A stretch of DNA of 64,000 nucleotides from Filobasidium wieringae. Its lineage: Eukaryota; Basidiomycota; Tremellomycetes; Filobasidiales; Filobasidiaceae. The stretch is taken from assembly GCA_001600055.1 (NCBI GenBank), contig BCIV01000001.1, forward strand, positions 1,853,774 through 1,917,773. Direction: 5' to 3'. Shown piece by piece: positions 1 to 10,900 of the stretch. Position 1 is the stretch's first letter, and the number at the start of each line of letters is the position of its first letter. The translations under genes were made by a program, and so were the position numbers. Below the pieces are notes generated by a model. It was given only the letters and a program-made list of their open reading frames with translations. It was not told the origin of the DNA and did no database searches.

Positions 1-235
1 CGTCGATTACGAGTAAATGCTCCGGCGACTGTAACGCTGCCCGAGCTAAACGTTTCAACGACGTCAGCATCCAGTAGCTGCATCATCGCTATCATGACCT
101 TTCGTGCATCGTTCCCAATCGAGACTTACAATCTCGTACATATATGTAGCATCTCTACAGCCTGTATGATGCGGAAGAGATGGAAGTTGTGATACTTTTA
201 TTCACATAATCATAGTTTCGTGAATACCGCACAAC
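1..235. other. Upstream region of the first gene
   Basis: No coding region is recognised. It probably holds the promoter and 5' leader of the plus-strand hydrolase that starts at 236. Confidence 0.4.
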
Positions 236-1713
236 ATGCTCACATTGAAAACTATCCTCGCTGCGGCCTCAGTCGCCAGTGCGACTCCATTAATCCTTCG
301 AGATTCGTTAGGCATCAGTAACACTACTGGACTACCTGCTAGTTCTAATTCGACTAGCACCAATAATACTGCTCCTGTCTGTACTTCCTTCTTCAAGACT
401 TTCCAAGTCACTTCCAACAACACCCTTCTGGCCATTCCTATTCCTAATGGAGAGAAGGCCATTGTGGATTTGGTGACCGACTACGTTTCCACCAACTCTA
501 ATTTCACCGAGGAGTATCTGGCTGGTAACAACCAAACCACCGGAAGTTGTACGCATGAACGAGTTCCTGTTGTCTTCCACGTGTGGCTTATACTGATTGT
601 GCGATACAGATGATATCTGGATGCAATACTGTGAACCTAGTGGAGGACCCACCAAGTCCGGTGTATTGGAGTTGATTCACGGAATCAATTTCGACCTGAC
701 TTACTGGACTTTCAACACTTCTACTAATGCAACCAACTACAAGTAAGCGCGAATTGTCAAGATGTGTCAAGGGTTATCAACTGACCCCTCGATTGGTTCT
801 TAGCTTCGTTCAGGCTGCTACCAGCGCGGGATACGCTACATTGGCATACGATCGACTCGGAGTTGCCCTCTCCTCCAAGCCCAATGGAGTGAATGTGACT
901 CAATCCCCTACCGAGATCGCCATTGCCAATGCGATCGGTCAACAACTCAAGAACGGTACCCTTGTACCAGGCAACACCACCTCCGCTTTCAGTGAAGTCA
1001 TTGGAATCGGTCACTCTTACGGATCCGCACAATCTCAGGGAGTTACCGCCATGCACCCCGAGACTTTCGACGCGGTCGTTCTTACTGGGTTCTCGACTGA
1101 CGGATCTGGCGTTCCTCTCTTCCTTTCCGCATCGGCTTACGCGTCTGCCAACCAGGTCAATGCGACCAGGTTCGGAAACTACTCCAACGAATACCTTTTG
1201 AGTGCCACTAGTCAGGGCGATAGGCAGCTGTTCTTCTACAACGGTGGATACGCTGAGGATGTCTTTGTCAAGGGCGAAGCTGCCAAGCAGACCGTCACTG
1301 TCGGAGAGCTTTGTGAGTTCATACTCCGGGAAATTGGTGTCACCGACCGGATGCTGACATATCTACCGCGTACAGTGACTCTTGGTGGCCCCGTCTTCCC
1401 TGCTCAGACTTCTTCCAACTACACTGGACATGTGCTAGTCGTTACCGGATCGCACGATCTTGTTTATTGTGCTGGAGGCTGTATCCAAAACGGCACGAAC
1501 ATCCCTGCTCAGGTCCAGTCCCTTTATCCCACTGCCGGATCATTCGAAACCTATATCCCTGCGTGAGTGGATTCACTAACTACAATCTTCTCGAAATGAG
1601 GTCTGACAATCCATTCTTCGCTTAGATACACCGGACACGCTGTGAACTTGCATTATTCAGCCCCTGAAACTTATCAGTACATCTTCAACTGGCTCAGTAC
1701 CAACGGACACTGA
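236..1713 (+). CDS. Secreted alpha/beta hydrolase (lipase/esterase-like)
   Basis: Five exons joined across introns 549-609, 743-803, 1313-1375 and 1563-1625 give exactly 1,230 nt, or 409 residues plus stop. The N-terminus is a short hydrophobic signal peptide (MLTLKTILAAASVASA). It is followed by a Ser/Thr/Asn-rich stretch with many N-x-S/T sites, as in secreted fungal enzymes. The nucleophile elbow is G-H-S-Y-G in exon 3. The likely acid is the Asp of GSHDLVYC in exon 4, and the likely base is the His of YTGHAVN in exon 5. The order Ser-Asp-His and the family length fit the alpha/beta hydrolase fold. The substrate cannot be told from sequence. The gene stands alone and no pathway is suggested by neighbours. 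The start is the first ATG before the signal peptide. Confidence 0.88.
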
Positions 1714-2087
1714 TCCTGTAAACCAGGAACTGTAACCTCTATAATGTTGTTGATAATCATAATTAGTTAAACGCACCAAACCGGAAGGGATAGCAACCCT
1801 GTAGACACACCGTCCAACCCATCCGACCCATCTGTGTGCTCGAGAAAGCTAGATCGCTAATGCGCATAGTCTCTTTCCATCGATTGATCGACGCCCAGTG
1901 ACTGAGATGGAAGGCCGATCACCTGATGGACTTGACGCGATCTTTATGTCCGCTTCACAGAACTTCGATAGATTGAGCATCTTAGAGGTGCAACTTCGCT
2001 CGATAAGTCATGCTGATTACCTTGGTGTGCTTACCTGCCTTAACGACTCCACATCATCTACAGCGATATTTCAGAAGCCTATCAAAA
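1714..2087. other. Intergenic region upstream of FCF1
   Basis: Only short open frames without codon-like character. It holds the 3' end of the hydrolase transcript and presumably the FCF1 promoter. Confidence 0.4.
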
Positions 2088-3115
2088 ATGGTCAGCACGA
2101 TCTTCCATACTTATCTCGTACCGTACTAATTTCAACTCCTGTAGGGTAAAGCCAAAACCACAAGGAAGTTCGCCGCTGTGAAGCGTATGATCAAACCCAG
2201 TGATCCTCGACTCAAGGAGAACGTAGAGAAGGCTGCACAAAAGGCCGAAGCGGAGAAGAAGAAGGAAGAGAAGAAAAGAGTGCAAGTTTGCTTTGGCTGC
2301 TCCGTCAGATACATCGCAGCATCTGATATTACGCCGTTCTGCGTTATAGAAACCCCTTGCCTGCTTCTCTCTTCTTGTCTCACAACGAGTCTCTTGGACC
2401 TCCCTACCGTGTACTCGTCGACACAAATTTCATCAATTTCTCGCTTCAGAATAAGATTGAATTGGTACAAGGAATGATGGACTGTCTTATGGCGAAATGT
2501 ATGTCTCGAATTACTGATTGATATGGGTTGTACACTAATCGCTCTCATGGGTTTAGGTATCCCTACCATCACCGATTGCGTACTAGCAGAATTGGAGAAG
2601 CTTGGGCCAAGATATCGAATGGCATTGAAGTGAGTTCATGGTCAACATTCATAGCAGGGCGAACTGGACCTGATATTTCCACTGAATCTCAGAGTCGCAA
2701 GAGATCCCCGATTCGACAGATTGCCATGTTCTCGTGAGTCGATCATTTTCCTCGTCGAGATGCATCATTCCTGATCTTCGGCATATTGCTATAGATGGGG
2801 GAACTTATGCGGATGACTGCTTGGTCAATCGAGTAACGGTCAACAAGTGTTACGTAGTAGCTACCGTGAGTTCTTCCGACCCTTTGTGCCTAGACTCATT
2901 ATTGCGTCGATCTGAAATATTTTATGATTTGACAGTGTGATAGGGATCTCCGACGGAGGCTGCGAAAGGTACCAGGTGTACCTTTGATGTATGTCGCCAG
3001 GCGAAAATACCAGATCGAGAGATTACCAGAGTAAGTCGTCGTTCAATTTATGGACATCGAATGGATTGCTCATTGCATATGAAATTCTTTTAGCGGTGGA
3101 GCCGGTTTCAACTGA
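2088..3115 (+). CDS. FCF1: FCF1/UTP24 PIN-domain nuclease for 18S pre-rRNA cleavage
   Basis: Eight exons sum to 591 nt (196 residues plus stop), the usual family length. The N-terminal basic stretch MGKAKTTRKFAAVKRM is diagnostic. It is followed by a charged Lys/Glu segment and a PIN domain from about residue 60. PIN-domain acids are visible in VLVDTNFINF, CVLAELEKLG, GTYADDCLVNR and TCDRDLRRRL. The family cleaves pre-rRNA at the early sites of the small-subunit processome in the nucleolus. The first exon is only the ATG (2088-2090). Introns are 2091-2144, 2282-2349, 2499-2556, 2630-2692, 2734-2794, 2866-2935 and 3031-3093. The second must be read as GC-AG (see its own entry). The gene ends 113 nt from the convergent reductase gene. 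Confidence 0.95.
2282..2349 (+). other. GC-AG intron in FCF1
   Basis: The intron begins gcaagt and ends ttatag. No GT donor nearby gives the right phase: those at 2280, 2286, 2304 and 2343 are all phase 0, while the downstream frame needs phase 2. The gcaagt donor is the classic strong GC donor. It joins KKRV to NPLPASLFLSHNESLG, and it makes the whole CDS divisible by three. Confidence 0.8.
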
Positions 3116-3228
3116 TCGTATGCTATCATGCTGGGTATCCTGGGAATCCTTTACTTGTACATCTATACCATCAGTCCCTTATCGTAATATTGTATCCTAT
3201 CGCTCGTTTCCTCTGATTTCGATGCATT

Positions 3229-6200
3229 CTATTGCCTGACGAATCCTGATTCTTTCCATCGTTCAAGCATCTTTGCCATCAACTCCGCTGAGACCGGTTC
3301 ACAGGCCGCGAGGGATTTGGACGTTTTGGTGGCGTTCGTCGTAGATACCGGCGCCGCAGGTTGGTTACCTTTCTCCGCATCGCCGTACTAACGATGCAAG
3401 TCAAATCAGCGATTAGTAAACGAGATATGCTCATTGACGCTCACGGCAGCCTGCCACATGGACAACATCTTCCTGCTTGGGTTCTTCACCTCGTCAGCAT
3501 CAGATGCTTCGACCGCACGAACCCAGTCGTCCGGATTGACTGTCTCAAACGCTAATCCTGCCTTCTTGAAGCCATCGAGGATTTGGGTCCACTTTGTCAA
3601 CTCTGGATTAGCCACATGAGACACTAAAGGCTTCGATTCATCGTTGAGCGATAGGTCGATGCTGTTGTGCGCAACGTGAAGAAATTCAGTTATTGCAAAC
3701 GGATACTAGACGGAAGAGTGACCTACACAGCCCTAGCGGCAATGTCAACAGGAAGCCAGGACGGATCCTATTTGAGGAGAGATATCAATATCGGTAGATC
3801 CGTAGAACAGATGACGTGCCAGACGCACCTCAGCGAGAGATGGTAGACTGCCAACAGTAGCGGCTGTTCTTAGCATGAGAGGCCATCCCTCCTGTTCGTT
3901 CCATAGTCCCCGATCCGTGTCTCCGCAAAGTTGACCGATTCGGAGGACTTGAACCCTATCCTTCAACGCCGCATCTGATGCCTTGCGGCATACCTGTTCC
4001 GTGACCCACTTCGACTGACTGTAACCGATTGGAATCGCCGTCTCTGGGCTGTCGGATATGCCCTCCTCGATAAGTAACTCAGAAGAGCCGGTGTTCAAAA
4101 CGGAAGCGAGACTGGAACAGAATAACAATCGACTCTGCTTCGAGCTGGCTTGGACCAGGTCCAGGAGGTTTCGGGTACCTGTCGATCAAAATGTCAGCAA
4201 CGATCGAGCATAGCATCGGTATACGAATCTTACCCTTTATATGGTCACTCTCAAACGAGTCTAGACCGCTACCGAAATGGACCGCCCACGCCGCCTGTGA
4301 CAATCTCAAATCAGCCGTAGTAGATGTCGTATCAAGGCGAATCAACATACGTGTATCACAATATCGGTTTCCGAGATCAATCGCTCATACACCTCCACAG
4401 GCATGCCAAGCTTGTCTTTCCCCAATCGAGCAGTCAAGACTGTATATCGATCGGCAGAGCAATCCAAGCTTCGCGCTTGTAAGGCTTTTTGTACCCTTTC
4501 TTTGGCGGCATGATCGGTCTCGCCTCTGACCAGGCAAAAGATGTGCTCGACAATGTCTTTCGATTGTTGCGACAACTGAGATAGGATGTGTGATCCAAGA
4601 GAGCCAGTGGCACCGGTCAGGACCTGTTTCGATCACACCCAGCGTGAGCGAATGACCAGCAAGCAGGTCCCGAAATAAACCCACAAAAGTCCGCCCTGCT
4701 TTCTGTTTCAGCTCGACTGCTCCGCCGGTAGAGGTAGGACCGTCGAACGTGCTATACTTGTCAACCAATTCGAGCATCCGTTTGTGCTGATCTGCAGCGG
4801 ACTTTTTCCCTGTAGACTGCCCTTCGCGTAGAGATTGGCAGAGGTTTGACAACCTGTAGATCGAGCTCGATCAGTTCATTGTAGACGTTCAAGAAGGAGC
4901 GACTTACTTCTGGACCGTAGGGTATTCGAAGACGACATTCAAAGGCAGTGAACTCCCACCGAGGTGTATATCCTATCGATCGATCGTATCTAGCGACGTC
5001 GTACGTCGTGAACCTTCTTGAGCGGATCCGACTGACCTTCATGATAGCGAATCTCAACCTAGCCGCTTTGACGGAATCCACTCCCCAACTGAACAGATCC
5101 GTCTCCCTATCGACTTTATCGTCCTTATACCTCCTCGCATCCCCTACGATCCCCTCGATCTTCTGGATCAACCATGCTTCCAGTTCCTCCCCGCTCAAAC
5201 CCAGCTTGTCGGAATCATCAGTACCCCTCTCCCCGTATATCCCTGTGATCTGGTCTTTAAAAGTATCGTAAGCGACCCCCCTTTGGATCGTCCCTTTACT
5301 ACTCTTAGGTAAGGATCCGGCGAGTTTCTCGTCCTCTATGACGAGGCACATCTCACTCCCCAACTGAGCGTGGGAGGGGGACTGATCGTTCGCCTCCTTG
5401 ATCAGAGGTTCCAATTGCTCCACCAAGTTTTTTGGGGGAGGAAAAGTCGAAGGAAAGAGGAGACAGGCGATCTGAGGTCGATCTGATCCTACGACCAGTA
5501 CATCCGCGACGAGAGGGGAAGACCTTAAGACCCCCTCAATAGGTCCGGGTGACATTTTCTCTCCATTCGACTGATCCGGAAACGAAGCTCATTCAAGTCA
5601 ACAGGCGTTCGCGCGGGGAAATCCGAATACTAAGGGACTGACCATGACGAGCACATCATCCCCCCTCCCCGCATACCTCCAAACGTTTGGTTTAGTCTCA
5701 TGCTTCTCGTATAGATCTCCCGTCGCATAACTCCCATCCGGTCTATTCGATTTGACCTGTCCCGTGACTCCCGATCAACATCCCTCCATCTCCAAGACCC
5801 AATGTGGAGTTTAGGCAAAGGTAGGACTCACTTTACTCTTCCAGTCGCTAGTCACGATCATCTCCGCCTTCCTCCCCCTCCCCTCCCCCTGCTCGTCGGC
5901 CTCGAACGGCTCGAACACTAGAGCAGAGGAATAAGGTGAATCGTTATGTAACCACTCCCATTCCTTGTCCCCCTCAAAGTCCCTGTAAGACGTCAACAAG
6001 ACTATCGAAAGTCATCCAACGATGAGTGGATCAATACTCCGTGATCCTCTCGGTCGAATGGAAAGTAGAAAGAAAAAGAGGAAAAAGAGGAAAAATCAAA
6101 CCGAGAACTCACATCCACATTCACTACTCCCCAACCTACTAACCAACCTAACTCCACTCCGTACCAACCCATCCCCCACGCTCTTATCCAACGGAGCGCC

Positions 6201-7392
6201 CCCCGTACTGACCAGATCCATACTGGCCAACATCTCGGTCCCGTGGGATTTATCGGACGGGTCCGCACTGGGGGAGAGGAGGGTTAGGATATAAGGGACC
6301 GAGAGGAAGGAGGTTATCTTCCCGTCGTCCCTGTTACCCTCGTCAAGCCCTTGGGAGTGATTCGTGTTCCCTCTCGAGGTCGTCAAGATCGATGATTGAC
6401 AAGCGTCCACGGCAGAAACGATACTACCGGCCGTAATAGCGCTCGTACTACTGGGATAGAGGAACAACCTACTCCTCGCCATCCAAGCCCTGAGTAGATC
6501 GCTCACGCCTCCGTGAAAGAGAGGGGTGGTCGTGAATGCTGATTCCCGGGTATCTTTATGCCCCAGGGGTCGACGGGGCAGGGCGAGGACGGAGGAGGAA
6601 TGGGATTGGGGGATGGGTTTGGGGGTACCGGATGTACCGGATGTGTGGAATATGTGGGATATGTCTGTGGGAAATGAAGGAGAGGGGGGAAAGGTTGGGT
6701 CCGATTCGGTTGAGGTTTGGATGAGGGCGGAGCTGGAGGGAAGGGGGATTAGGGGGGTCGAGTGGTGAGGTTTGGTTGAGTTGGCTAGGGTGGTGTAGTG
6801 CGGGTGATACAGAAGATGAGTCGATCGGGTTGATTGGAGAAGATGAACGATGGCCGTTGGGGAACATTGAGGTCTGTCCGAGCGATCTCAAAATCAGGTC
6901 TAGCTCCAAGACCTGTATTATCATGAGAATTTTGTACTGACGCAACGAAAACGACCCCCAATCCGAGCCCCATACATCCGATCCAAGCGACCAAGAAATC
7001 GATCCCTGTAGGACACAGGAGACTGACGATCTGATTCTCTCCCCCCTTTTCGTGTTTCTCAAGCGGACCTAGTTGAGGAAGAAGCGCCTGAGCGAAACTC
7101 TGTGAGAGTTGGATGAGTTGTTTGTATGCTAAGTTTCATCGAATTGGAAGCACGAAAGTTGAGCCATGATAACGGTATTGACGAGGACAAGTGGTTGGTA
7201 CTTGCAATATCTCTCGCATTCCCACTCCCCTTCCACTTTATTACTAGGAATTGCGAATCCTACCACACTTCTGTCGCCCAATTCTCGTGCTCCTTCCCTT
7301 ATGAGCTGAGTGATCGAGGTGATATCGTGCGGGTAATCATCGTTTTGAGCTTGAGCGTGTCCGGCTGTTGATACCAGATAGGAGAGTGACAT
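3229..7392 (-). CDS. Single-module adenylation-thiolation-reductase enzyme (NRPS-like / carboxylic acid reductase type)
   Basis: Read on the minus strand from the ATG at 7392. The adenylation domain comes first, with the P-loop HTSGTSGTPKPIPQSH (about 6660-6600), TTPLFHGGVSDLLRAW, LVSTGGAPL and RLGSSECG. The carrier domain follows, with the phosphopantetheine Ser in DLFSWGVDSVKAARLR (about 5080). The NAD(P)-binding thioester-reductase domain is last, with CLVRGETDHAAKERVQ, the Tyr/Lys pair in IGYSQSKWVTEQV and VLRIGQLCGD. The C-terminus needs a last intron (gtgagc...ttag, about 3395-3450), after which the frame ends at 3229 with LERWKESGFVRQ. There is no condensation domain. The enzyme should adenylate a carboxylic acid, load it and release it as an aldehyde or alcohol. 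It is related in build to Lys2, but probably a separate orphan reductase. The substrate is unknown. Inner exon junctions were only partly resolved. Confidence 0.85.
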
Positions 7393-7934
7393 GACGTGTA
7401 TTGAGTGCTGTATCGTGGTGAGACAATGTATGAGAGTGCGTGTGTCTGCCTTTTGACGGTGACAACGAGGTGAAACACGAGAATCCAGAGAAACTGAAGG
7501 AAATGACGAAACCTAAGCACTACCTCTGGACGCTCGGTTCATCGATCGGCGATCTAGTTCTTATCAATAAAGCGCACTTCAGCAACACGTGTAATAAACA
7601 ATCATAACGTCACATTGTAAATCTCGATCACATCAGAATGTACTCACTCTTTCATGATTCCGCCTCTATCGTCTCCCAATCTCTCTTCAGTCAATCTCAA
7701 TCGTAACGTATCCAGCATTTCATCAGCACCACTAACCCCTAATCAATCTACTAGGTAAGTAATTCAACCCCGCTCTTCTAGGAATGCCCAAATTGACCCG
7801 ATCTTCCTGACGGTAGTACATAATAACGAATCACACAACACCCCCCACTTCTATATCATAACAAAGAGCTTCGGCTCGATTCCCCTCCAACCGCCTATCC
7901 TCCCCTTTATCTCATCTCTAACGAAAGCTTCCAC
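7393..7934. promoter_or_regulatory. Shared divergent promoter of the reductase and the Dicer gene
   Basis: These 542 bases separate two start codons facing away from each other. No open frame resembles a helicase ATPase lobe, so the Dicer gene does not extend upstream here. The stretch before 7935 is C/T-rich like a 5' leader. Confidence 0.5.
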
Positions 7935-10900
7935 ATGACTTCAAACCAACCCTCAAACCCGAGCCGCCCCACTTCAACGACCCCCACCACCTCACCCTAC
8001 TCAACCCCCACTTCCATCATCCCCTGGTCTTATCGAAGACAAGAACCTCATCATCCACTCCGAGCCACCCTTATGCAACTATCCGAACTCGCAAAGACGC
8101 TTCATACACCTGATCACTTGGCCAACTTCCGACCGACTTATAGGTTCCCCCGTTGGGCCCTCATCCAGAGGGATCTGAAGACGTTGGATATCAATCTGGG
8201 TCAGGGTGGGGTGATCGCTTATGTTGGACGTCTGTTGGGAAAGGCTTCGAGCGATTATAATACCCTTTCTCTGAAATTGGACGGGCTGTATCAGTCGAAT
8301 GAGCTGACCAACTATCTCAAGGAGTCCGGCTCGGGGGAGGTAAGGCTCACGAAGTACCAGAAGAAGAAACCTTGGGTCAGGTATTTTCAGAATTTGGGAC
8401 ATTTGAGAGAGATCTTTGGGGAATTAGAGAAGGGGAACACGAGCGAGGATGCCCAGCGAAAAGAATTCAGTGCAGATGGGAATGCCAGCGGAGATGGGGC
8501 GGAGAAGAGCAAGTTTGACCATCTATTACACTTTCTGAGGGAGAGGAAACAAATGGGGAAAGAAAGTTGGCGGTGTTTGATCATCGGTAAGTCTCTCTCT
8601 CCCATATCTCACCGAAAAACGCCAAGAGAAAAAGACGCAACCCCTAATCCGGATTTTCTTTCCGTCCGACCCCTATTCCCCCGACACCCCACCCTTCCCC
8701 CTTTCTCAGTGGAAGAAGACCTGACGACCATCCACCTACCCCCCCTCCTCGTCTCGTACGGATTCACAGCGCAATCGATCACATCCGCATTCATCTTCCC
8801 CCCTCACAAACCCAGCACGGGGGAACCGGTAGAGGTGGACGTCGATTTTGGTGAGGCGGATTATGAGGTTCTCGTTGTTCCTGCTCTCAGAGGGGTTAGG
8901 TGGGTGGTCTCGGGCTGTGATTTAGTCAGGTTCGTGGTATTTCAGATTGGTTGGGAGATGAAACCGAACCAGCTGATCTAGGGGAACGGCTTTTTGTTTA
9001 CTTCTTCTGTGAACAGGTATGATAAAGAGAGTAAAGATTGTATCGTCTTTCCCTCCCCTTCTTCCCCTTCACCACTGGAACTCGAACCTGATCTTCCGGT
9101 TCAAATCGTCCAGTTTGAACATCATATCCTTCTTGAAACGCGAGAACGACTTCAACAGGAGGAGGACGTTAAGGAGGAGGTGGAACAAGATGAGGATCAG
9201 GAGGAGGAAGAGGAGGGAGATGAGGAGCAGGAGTCATTGTTAGGTGTCCCTCGAGCCGACGGGTCTTTCGACCAAGGAGAAAATACGGTTGATGTCGAGC
9301 GTTCTCGATCCCTCGAGCCTGTTACTGTAACATGTTCTACAGGAGATCCTACCCAACCCGCTGAACCTCAAGGTTTGGCTGAATTACTTGAGCTTGGGGA
9401 CGTTGCTGAAACCACTCGAGGAGAGGGAACGGTAGGTCAGTCTGGACTTGTCGCTTCTCTTGAACCGCAGGCATCCGGAGAGATTGGGTCGATCCGGTCT
9501 TGGGGAGCAACCGATTTAGTCCGGGTATCAGGACCTATTGAGTTTATCGAGTACGATGATTCCTCTTCGAATGATGACGATGAGCCATCCATGGATCTGA
9601 CGGAAGGTGTGAACCAAGACATCACCATGGAGCAGGTTCAAGCTGAACCGCCACATGCTCATATCGGTATTTCGCAAACTCAAATCGGTTTGCCGAGTGA
9701 CGGACTGCCCACTCTAAGCAGAACCACAGGTCAGAAGTCTTGCAGTATCACCAGCCCATTGACTGGACGCCGGATCCATTTCGACAAATACTTCGGCACG
9801 CCTCCTCAGGTGGATGGCGCCCGCCGAGTCAAATGCTGGCCGACTTTGAGCAACGATCATTCTTCCGTCCAAGTCGGCCTGTCTTTGAGCTCGGATATCT
9901 GGGCAGAAGTGGCTGCGGTCTTTCCCGAGGGGGGGCTCAGCGTGCGAGAGGTCCCTGCTGCTCATGAGGGATCTCGTCGCAATAAAGCTTGGATCACCAC
10001 GCTACCACCTCGATTGGGAATACAACCTATCTTGTGCGATAATGGTAGTCGGAGTAAAAGGAGCTTCCAGTACTCTCAGTATACCTTTATTGCCGCCTTG
10101 TACCTCACGGGTTGGCTCGATCATCGGTTTGAATTCAATTACCAGGCGCTCCGGAATCGTAAGGCCGGGGACGTGTCGCTGTCGCTACCGATTGCCCCTC
10201 AAAATCCTGAGACTCCCGCGATCCTACCTACCTTCCCGTCCGGCCCAAGATCAACTCAGCGAGGACAAACGCAATCACAAGGCGGCTCACGAGGCCACCA
10301 AACCCACAATACCACCTCTCGTGTTGCTCAAGGTAGCACTCGCCATCATGGCTCTGATCAGCCTCCTCGTAAGAAACAGAAACACACTGCGCAATCCTCC
10401 GAATTGATCGAGTCTGTCCGACCCAAATTTTGGGAGGCGTGTCTACCTATGACACCTGGCACCTTTTGCGCAACATTATGTCGTATCAAGGTTGTGGATC
10501 AGGCAACGACTCCTCCCAACATGCAGAGTTTCGCAGGCACGGGAGTGTTCTCAGTGGAAGGACCTAGGGTTTACCGGACCATGTGCATACTCACCAAGCA
10601 CCGCTTTTCCATCCCTATGTCCAGAAGCCTTCCTACTTCGAACAAGATGGTCGAACTCGATGCACAACTGCAGCAAGGTCTCGATGTCAACCTGACATCC
10701 GACCAGCTCAGTCTCGCTCAAGACTATACAGTCAAGCTCTTCTCGTTACCGCGTGGCCGAGCGATGATCGCTAATCAGGGGGGCTTACCCTATTTTGTCC
10801 TGCCTATGGATCTTGGTTGGCAAAAGGCAGACGAAGCATCAAGTCAGATCGAAAGGCGTCAGAATGACGATGTTGCAATGAACCTAGCATGGCAAGAAAT

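Noticed and set aside
757..1056. Minus-strand 99-codon frame inside the alpha/beta hydrolase
   Set aside because: It lies opposite a well-supported exon with catalytic motifs and has no features of its own.
3240..3390. Plus-strand open segment reading IFAINSAETGSQAARDLD after FCF1
   Set aside because: It is the antisense of the last exon of the A-T-R reductase, whose frame continues to 3229 and fits the enzyme's C-terminus.
3406..3624. Stop at 3406 as the end of the reductase gene
   Set aside because: A good intron (gtgagc donor, tactaat branch, ttag acceptor) removes that stop and adds a family-like C-terminus.
6556..7062. 168-codon minus-strand frame rich in Pro, Ile and His
   Set aside because: It is out of frame with the A-domain P-loop (HTSGTSGTPKPI) encoded by the same strand.
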